Source of the DNA: Candidatus Nanoarchaeia archaeon
GTDB lineage: Archaea > Nanobdellota > Nanobdellia > Pacearchaeales > GW2011-AR1
Reading direction: 5' to 3'
Length of the DNA stretch: 35,572 nt
Assembly (NCBI GenBank): GCA_028711165.1
Contig: JAQTST010000001.1
Location: 418,986 to 454,557 of the forward strand
A model generated the notes under the pieces. It searched no databases. It was not told where the DNA came from and was given only the letters and a program-made list of their open reading frames with translations. Below are positions 31,590 to 35,572 of this stretch, in pieces. Position numbers and translations under genes: made by a program. How positions within the stretch are numbered: position 1 is the stretch's first letter; each line of letters opens with the position of its first letter.

Positions 31590-32006
31590 ATGAAAGATAG
31601 AAAACTAAAAATTAGAATAGAAAAATATTCTTCTCCGGATAAACTGGGTTATAACATTTTTATAGAAGGAAGAAAAGGTAGTGGATTTGTTATTGCAGAA
31701 CCGCTTTTAGCAGAACATAAGCCAGACAGAGAAATATTCTATAAATTGGGGGTTGGAAAAAAAGATTTAGTTGTGTATATTTCCCATTTTTATCCGAATG
31801 GATTTCCGGGAGAGGAGGAAAATATGAGAAAGGGAGTTGGAAGTATAGTTTTAGATTTTGTTTTGAAGGATTTGAAAGAAAGAGAAATTAGAGGAATAAA
31901 TCTTGCCGCAACAACAGATTATATGATAAAATTTTGTAACAAAAATAATTTTATTGAAAATAATTCTTTCAGAGGATTATACAGAAGATTCTATAAATTA
32001 ATTTAA
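31590..32006 (+). CDS. GNAT-like acetyltransferase domain protein, 138 aa
   Basis: The second half has the acetyl-CoA loop pattern in RKGVGSIVLDFVLKDLKE, followed by a strand (IRGINLAAT) and the helix-turn ATTDYMIKFCNKNNF, where GNAT enzymes close the fold. The first half gives the expected antiparallel strands (LVVYISHFYPNG). The substrate cannot be predicted. TATA AGTTTAAAAATA is about 26 bp before ATG 31590, so it is leaderless. It converges on rnhB with a 4-bp overlap of the stops and is divergent from smc. Confidence 0.65.
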   Translation: MKDRKLKIRIEKYSSPDKLGYNIFIEGRKGSGFVIAEPLLAEHKPDREIFYKLGVGKKDLVVYISHFYPNGFPGEEENMRKGVGSIVLDFVLKDLKEREIRGINLAATTDYMIKFCNKNNFIENNSFRGLYRRFYKLI

Positions 32007-32668
32007 ATCAATTTTTGCTGTTCAGCCATAGAGCAGACATCCTTCCAAGTGCTCCAGGTTTTTCTGAATATTCCTTTGTCGCCGTAAGTCTGAGCATGTT
32101 TTTGCAGGAATTTTGTCGTCAGCGGGTCTGAACAATATCCTGAACCAATTTCGCTTCCGTACTGCTCTTTTAATTTTCCCATCTCAATTTCTCTGACGCA
32201 TTTTGCGAGAATTGATGCTGCGGAAACTGAAATATGATTTACATCTGCCTTATGCTCGCAGACAATTTCCAGGTTAGATAAATTATTAATTTTTGTTTTG
32301 AGATAATCTTTCCATTTTTCTATGCTGACAGACGGGCAGTCAATTATCACTTTTATCCTGCTGAAACCTTTGTTTATTCTGTTAATTACTTCTGCCATTT
32401 TTATAGCTTCCAGTGCATTCAGATTTATTCCGTCGTGGTTTTTCCTGTCGATTTCCTCGGGATGGGCGAGGACGATTTCGAAAGTTTCTGCGAGTCCTTT
32501 TATTTTTTCAGACAAGAATTCTCTTCTCTTCTGAGTTAACTGTTTGGAGTCTTTCACTCCGAGATTTTTTAATTCACTCTCGACTGTATCGTCGATTAAA
32601 CATCCCGCGAGAACCATTGGGCCGATTACAGGGCCTCTTCCGGCATCGTCTATTCCAAGTATTAACAT
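32003..32668 (-). CDS. rnhB: Ribonuclease HII
   Basis: RNase HII cuts RNA in RNA-DNA hybrids and removes single ribonucleotides from DNA. The 221-residue protein has the N-terminal motif GIDDAGRGPVIGPMV with the GRG loop that recognises the ribonucleotide, Asp110 in IIDCPSV and Asp142 in EHKADVNHISVSAASILAK. The catalytic set is normally Asp-Glu-Asp-Asp; here residue 8 is Asp instead of Glu (GIDDAG, not GIDEAG). Length and the C-terminal SGYCSDPLTTKFL segment are otherwise normal for archaea. The enzyme may still work with an altered metal site. Confidence 0.95.
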   Translation of the reverse strand: MLILGIDDAGRGPVIGPMVLAGCLIDDTVESELKNLGVKDSKQLTQKRREFLSEKIKGLAETFEIVLAHPEEIDRKNHDGINLNALEAIKMAEVINRINKGFSRIKVIIDCPSVSIEKWKDYLKTKINNLSNLEIVCEHKADVNHISVSAASILAKCVREIEMGKLKEQYGSEIGSGYCSDPLTTKFLQKHAQTYGDKGIFRKTWSTWKDVCSMAEQQKLI

Positions 32669-32698
32669 AACCTTATACAGAATGAATGGTTTTTAAAA

Positions 32699-33151
32699 TT
32701 AATTAGAATCAATAAGTTTGTCTAATTTGAAGAAAGTCCTGATTTGATTATTAGGGAGTACTCTTGAACCACATTCATCAACATAACCTTCAACAAGTCT
32801 TGAATAAATTAAATCTCTGAATTCTGTGTCATAAGCATATTTATTATTTCTTGGATTAAAATTCTCATCTAAAGAATTGACTATTCTCCAAAGAGATTTT
32901 TCAAAATCTTTTCTTCTTCCCCGATTATGAGAATGATAAATTCCAGAATACCAAAACGGATTATATGATTCAGCAAATCTTATTTTATGGTCGGAATGTT
33001 TTGGAATTGGTGCGGGAATTAAAACCACTTTAAGTCTGTTGTTTAACAAATCATTATACAGGAATTCTGCTTCTTCAATAAAATTTTTTCTTGGAAAAAT
33101 AGGCAAGTATGCAAGTCTTTTTTCCGGAGTCCATATCTCTCTTTCACCCAT
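32699..33151 (-). CDS. hypothetical protein, 150 aa
   Basis: No family is recognised. It is a soluble, basic, aromatic-rich protein with LKVVLIPAPIPKHSDHKI as a hydrophobic strand region and a conserved-looking YHSHNRGRRKDFEKSLWRIVNS segment. CTGGGAG lies directly before ATG 33151 on the minus strand, and a CCTTAAAAGT TATA-like element lies further up (around 33170-33180). It is 30 bp upstream of rnhB on the same strand, so the pair could share a transcript. Confidence 0.65.
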   Translation of the reverse strand: MGEREIWTPEKRLAYLPIFPRKNFIEEAEFLYNDLLNNRLKVVLIPAPIPKHSDHKIRFAESYNPFWYSGIYHSHNRGRRKDFEKSLWRIVNSLDENFNPRNNKYAYDTEFRDLIYSRLVEGYVDECGSRVLPNNQIRTFFKLDKLIDSN

Positions 33152-33210
33152 TCTCCCAGAAAACTAAAGAGACTTTTAAGGATTTATTTGATGAAAGGAT
33201 GTTTAGAAAG

Positions 33211-33304
33211 TAGCGGGGGTTACTCCTTGCCCCACTCGTTGCAATTAAATTTTTCTGGCACTCGTGAAACAACTCGGGATTTGAATTCAAATCCCAAAAT
33301 AGAA
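33211..33304 (-). repeat. tRNA-end repeat and palindrome next to the initiator tRNA
   Basis: The last bases of the initiator tRNA gene (TAGCGGGGGT on the plus strand, 33305-33314) recur exactly at 33211-33220. Between them lies a perfect 20-bp palindrome (33276-33295) built from GGGATTTGAA, which is also the T-arm sequence of the tRNA (33315-33324). The stretch looks like a rearranged copy of the tRNA 3' half. Confidence 0.5.
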
Positions 33305-33423
33305 TAGCGGGGGTGGGATTTGAACCACACGACCTTCGGGTTTCCCATGCGTATGTGTGGGAATGGAAATCTTCCCGATTTGCTTATGGGCCCGACGAGC
33401 ACTCCAGGCTGCTCCACCCCGCT
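33305..33423 (-). tRNA. Initiator tRNA-Met (CAU) with a 43-nt intron
   Basis: Acceptor AGCGGGG/CCCCGCT has the A1-U72 pair of archaeal initiators. The anticodon stem TCGGG/CCCGA keeps three G-C pairs, and the mature loop is CCCAUAA. The intron covers 33342-33384 at the canonical 37/38 site. Exon bases CCCAT pair with intron bases ATGGG, and cutting the AAA bulge and the TAA side gives the correct loop, as expected for a bulge-helix-bulge. The T-stem only forms with one bulged U (GTG-U-GG with CCCAC). CCA is not encoded. A minus-strand TATA element lies near 33449-33456. Confidence 0.93.
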
Positions 33424-33506
33424 ATAAAATATTAAGACGTTTGTAATCTTTTAAACGTTTCGTCGGTGTTCAGAAAATATTTAAATTGCTTTTGACTGAT
33501 TAGATA

Positions 33507-34283
33507 ATGAAAAAAAAGAGGAGAAAAAATCCGATAATAGCTCTTGCTCAAATTAAATATTATGATATAAATAAAAATAATAATGTTGAGAAGATAAAAA
33601 AGTATATTCGGCTGGCGAAGAAAAAAAATGCAGACATTATTTGCTTCCCAGAATCTGTTGTAACCCGAACAAAAACTCTTCATTTCGACGATAAATTTGT
33701 CAAAGAAATAAAACAGGAATGCAAAGAGAATTCTATCTGGTGTATAATAACTGAAGATTTTATCCTGAAAGGCAAACCTTACAACCTTACGATTTTAATT
33801 GACAGGTGTGGAAAAATAAGAGGCAGTTATAAAAAAATAAATCTTTATGGGGACAGCGACGGAATTTATCCGGGGAAAAGAATAAAAGTTCTTCAGACGG
33901 ATTTTGCGAAAATTGGAATTGCAGTTTGCTGGGATTTGGCATTTGCTGATTTGTTTAAGAAAATGAAACAGCACGGAGCCGAAATTGTTTTTTGTCCTGC
34001 GTTTTGGTGCTATGAAGAAAAAGCTTATGATAAAAATCACAGGAAAGAAGAAACTGATTTACTTAGGGCGTTGATCAGAACGCGGGCTTTTGAAAATATT
34101 TATTTTGTGGGGCTGATAAATCCCGTAACAAAAAGAGCAGACAGAGTTTCATATTCGGCAATTGTTTCTCCGCAGAGAATTCTGAAAGAGATTATAAACA
34201 AAGAAGGGTTGATAATTTCAAAAATAGATTTAAAAGAAATAAAAAAGATTGAGAAGCTTTATTCCGACGAGAATATAAATTGA
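33507..34283 (+). CDS. Carbon-nitrogen hydrolase (nitrilase superfamily)
   Basis: The catalytic triad of the family is visible: Glu49 in IICFPES, Lys110 in YKKINLYG and Cys141 in IGIAVCWDLAF. Members hydrolyse amides or nitriles, for example deaminating glutamate analogues or trimming N-carbamoyl amines; the substrate is not evident. At 258 residues it is a standalone domain of normal size without a glutaminase partner. TATA TATTTAAATT is about 25 bp before ATG 33507, so it is leaderless. The gene abuts the convergent ATP-grasp gene, stop to stop. Confidence 0.92.
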   Translation: MKKKRRKNPIIALAQIKYYDINKNNNVEKIKKYIRLAKKKNADIICFPESVVTRTKTLHFDDKFVKEIKQECKENSIWCIITEDFILKGKPYNLTILIDRCGKIRGSYKKINLYGDSDGIYPGKRIKVLQTDFAKIGIAVCWDLAFADLFKKMKQHGAEIVFCPAFWCYEEKAYDKNHRKEETDLLRALIRTRAFENIYFVGLINPVTKRADRVSYSAIVSPQRILKEIINKEGLIISKIDLKEIKKIEKLYSDENIN

Positions 34284-35132
34284 TTATCTTGCTTTTTTCT
34301 TCAGAAAATCCAGAATTTCTCCGACTAATCTTTTCCTGTCGTTGATGAAAAAGTCCAATCCCGGCTGGGCGTTAATTTCGAGGACGAGCCATTTGCCGTC
34401 TTTTTTTAGAAAATCTATTCCGCAGACACTTATTCCAAAAACCTTGATTGTTTTTTTGATTGTCTTTTCAAGTTCTTTATCGACTTTAAATTTTCCAATA
34501 TGATTTGAATGATTCCCTGTTTTCTTCCAGCCCTTTCCAGGACGAATTGCAGTCTGAACAATTTTATCTCCGACGACAGTAACTCTATAACTTAATGAAC
34601 TTACAAATTCCTGAGCAATTATTGCCAATCTTTCAGAACCTTTTTTCCAGAATCGTTTCATGATTTGTTCTGCTTCTTTTGTATTTTTAGCCATGGCAAC
34701 ATACTCGCCATTATTTCCCTGAATTCTTTTCAGGATTACAGGCCAGTGATTAAATCCGATTAATTCTTTTTTTGCGACAGGAATATTTTCAGATAATAAT
34801 ATTGTCTTCAAGGTTGGAATTTTGTGCTTGAAGCATTTCATAAAAAACATCCATTTGTCCTCGAAGTAGTAAAATTTATTCGATGGCTCTATCACTTTAT
34901 CTCCGAGCTCTTCAATTGTTTTCGTGAGTTCCATAGAAATATCTTCTGTGCTGTTGTTAAAAAAAAGGTCGCATTTTTTTACATCTTCTTCTATATCCTC
35001 TTCGGTGAGATATTTATTCGTGTTAATCATGATTAGGTTTATACCTTTCTCTTTGGCGACTTCTCTGAACAGCCTATCTTCTTTTTTTGGGTGAATCTCG
35101 TTGAAGATGTACCCTATAGAAATTTTTTTCAT
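34284..35132 (-). CDS. ATP-grasp ligase of the RimK/LysX type
   Basis: The 282-residue protein has an N-terminal pre-ATP-grasp domain (SIGYIFNEIHPKKEDRLF), a lid region with PVILKRIQGNNGEYVAMAKN for ATP binding, a substrate loop EFVSSLSYRVTVVGDKIV, and the metal-binding ends VCGIDFLKKDG and LVLEINAQPGLDFF. Such enzymes join a carboxylate to an amine using ATP, as in RimK glutamylation of S6 or LysX in lysine synthesis. The acceptor is unknown. Its start overlaps the MFS transporter stop by 4 bp, so both are co-transcribed and possibly work on the same compound. Confidence 0.9.
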   Translation of the reverse strand: MKKISIGYIFNEIHPKKEDRLFREVAKEKGINLIMINTNKYLTEEDIEEDVKKCDLFFNNSTEDISMELTKTIEELGDKVIEPSNKFYYFEDKWMFFMKCFKHKIPTLKTILLSENIPVAKKELIGFNHWPVILKRIQGNNGEYVAMAKNTKEAEQIMKRFWKKGSERLAIIAQEFVSSLSYRVTVVGDKIVQTAIRPGKGWKKTGNHSNHIGKFKVDKELEKTIKKTIKVFGISVCGIDFLKKDGKWLVLEINAQPGLDFFINDRKRLVGEILDFLKKKAR

Positions 35133-35572
35133 ATTTTTCTCAATGCGCTTTTTTGTATGTAAAGAAGGAATAATAAACCAATCACAGAAATTATCCCTGT
35201 TAACAGGAATACAACTTTAAAACCCGTCAGGTAAATAAATCCTAAATCAAGGCTTACATTATCTGCGAGCCATCCGCCGACGCCGGCAGTTATTGCCGCT
35301 GCGAATCCTACTCCGGAAGAATGAAGAGAATACTGGAAACCTCTTGCTCCTTTTTCGAGATGAGCTGTAAATAAACTTGACCACGACGGATAAGCAAATG
35401 CCGCGCCAAGTCCGTATAGAAATTCGATTACATAAAGATGATACACTGAAGTCATAAAAATATAAGCAAATGGAACCAGTGCAATGATAATAGTTCCGAG
35501 TTTTAGCATCCATAATCTGTCTTTAGGATTGAATTTGTAAGAGAATACTATCTGAAGAATTGAATATGTGAA
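35129..35572 (-). CDS. MFS transporter, C-terminal part (5' end beyond window)
   Basis: The frame stays open to the window edge, so the gene starts outside. About 147 residues are visible with four membrane helices. A cytoplasmic loop with FNPKDRLWMLKLG is typical of the loop between helices 8 and 9 in major facilitator proteins. It is followed by helices containing YVIEFLYGLGAAFAYPSWSSLF, SLHSSGVGFAAAITAGVGGWLAD and LLFLLYIQKS. Transport substrate unknown. ATG 35509 is only an internal methionine. It overlaps the ATP-grasp gene by 4 bp. Confidence 0.85.
   Translation of the reverse strand, partial: FTYSILQIVFSYKFNPKDRLWMLKLGTIIIALVPFAYIFMTSVYHLYVIEFLYGLGAAFAYPSWSSLFTAHLEKGARGFQYSLHSSGVGFAAAITAGVGGWLADNVSLDLGFIYLTGFKVVFLLTGIISVIGLLFLLYIQKSALRKI

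Noticed and set aside
33220-33417. 65-codon frame over the initiator tRNA
   Set aside because: It coincides with the tRNA gene and its repeat, so it is a chance frame.
1-35572. CRISPR array
   Set aside because: No regularly spaced repeats were seen in any intergenic stretch; the repeats present are only two or three copies far apart.
1-35572. Insertion sequence or transposase, prophage genes
   Set aside because: No transposase, integrase or phage structural protein was recognised. The duplicated tRNA ends and rpoA tail are the only mobility traces.

Overview
The window comes from an AT-rich archaeal chromosome. The evidence is a set of archaeal/eukaryotic-type information genes (RNA polymerase subunits H, B and A, archaeal NusA, S12, S7, aEF-2 with a diphthamide loop, aEF-1A, archaeal DnaG), TATA boxes of the TTTAAA/TTTATA type about 25-30 nt before start codons, several apparently leaderless genes, and an initiator tRNA with an archaeal BHB intron. 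The compact proteins, the many small orphan genes and the membrane-anchored proteins suggest a DPANN archaeon of the Pacearchaeota/Woesearchaeota kind. That placement is inference, not a database result.

Layout. (1) 1-2360: the 3' part of a DEAD-box helicase gene, a TtuA/Ncs6-like tRNA thiolase and one small minus-strand gene. (2) 2400-6350: anaerobic ribonucleotide reductase operon nrdR-nrdD-nrdG followed by thioredoxin. (3) 6390-6950: a small orphan, a tRNA-like relic and tRNA-Lys(UUU). (4) 6950-21390: the RNA polymerase/str cluster rpoH-rpoB-rpoA-nusA-rpsL-rpsG-fusA-tuf. It is interrupted by six small non-core genes, two of them paralogous lipoproteins, and it lacks the usual rpl30e and rps10. 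RpoB and RpoA are both single unsplit polypeptides. (5) 21448-24670: small operons including a TPR-like protein, a membrane-anchored Cys-rich protein and dnaG. (6) 24820-25995: a major surface-protein candidate with signal peptide and C-terminal anchor. (7) 26072-28655: a four-gene operon of unknown function with two divergent paralogues. (8) 28656-31511: an SMC protein on the minus strand with a CxxC zinc-hook motif where the hinge should be. (9) 31590-35572: acetyltransferase-like gene, RNase HII, an orphan, intron-containing initiator tRNA, a nitrilase-family enzyme, an ATP-grasp ligase and a truncated MFS transporter gene.

Most interesting signals. The first is the SMC/Rad50-like hybrid architecture. 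The second is a three-copy RNA-like element (2557-2622, 6285-6349, 14638-14706) whose first stem is preserved by compensatory changes. The third is a set of hairpin-rich 5' leaders on core genes (rpoA, rpsL, fusA, tuf, dnaG and the surface protein), the clearest being a three-way junction before fusA. The fourth is a duplicated rpoA 3' tail plus promoter that records how orphan genes entered the rpo-str cluster. The fifth is a pair of catalytic-site substitutions: Asp to His in the aEF-2 P-loop, and Glu to Asp in RNase HII.
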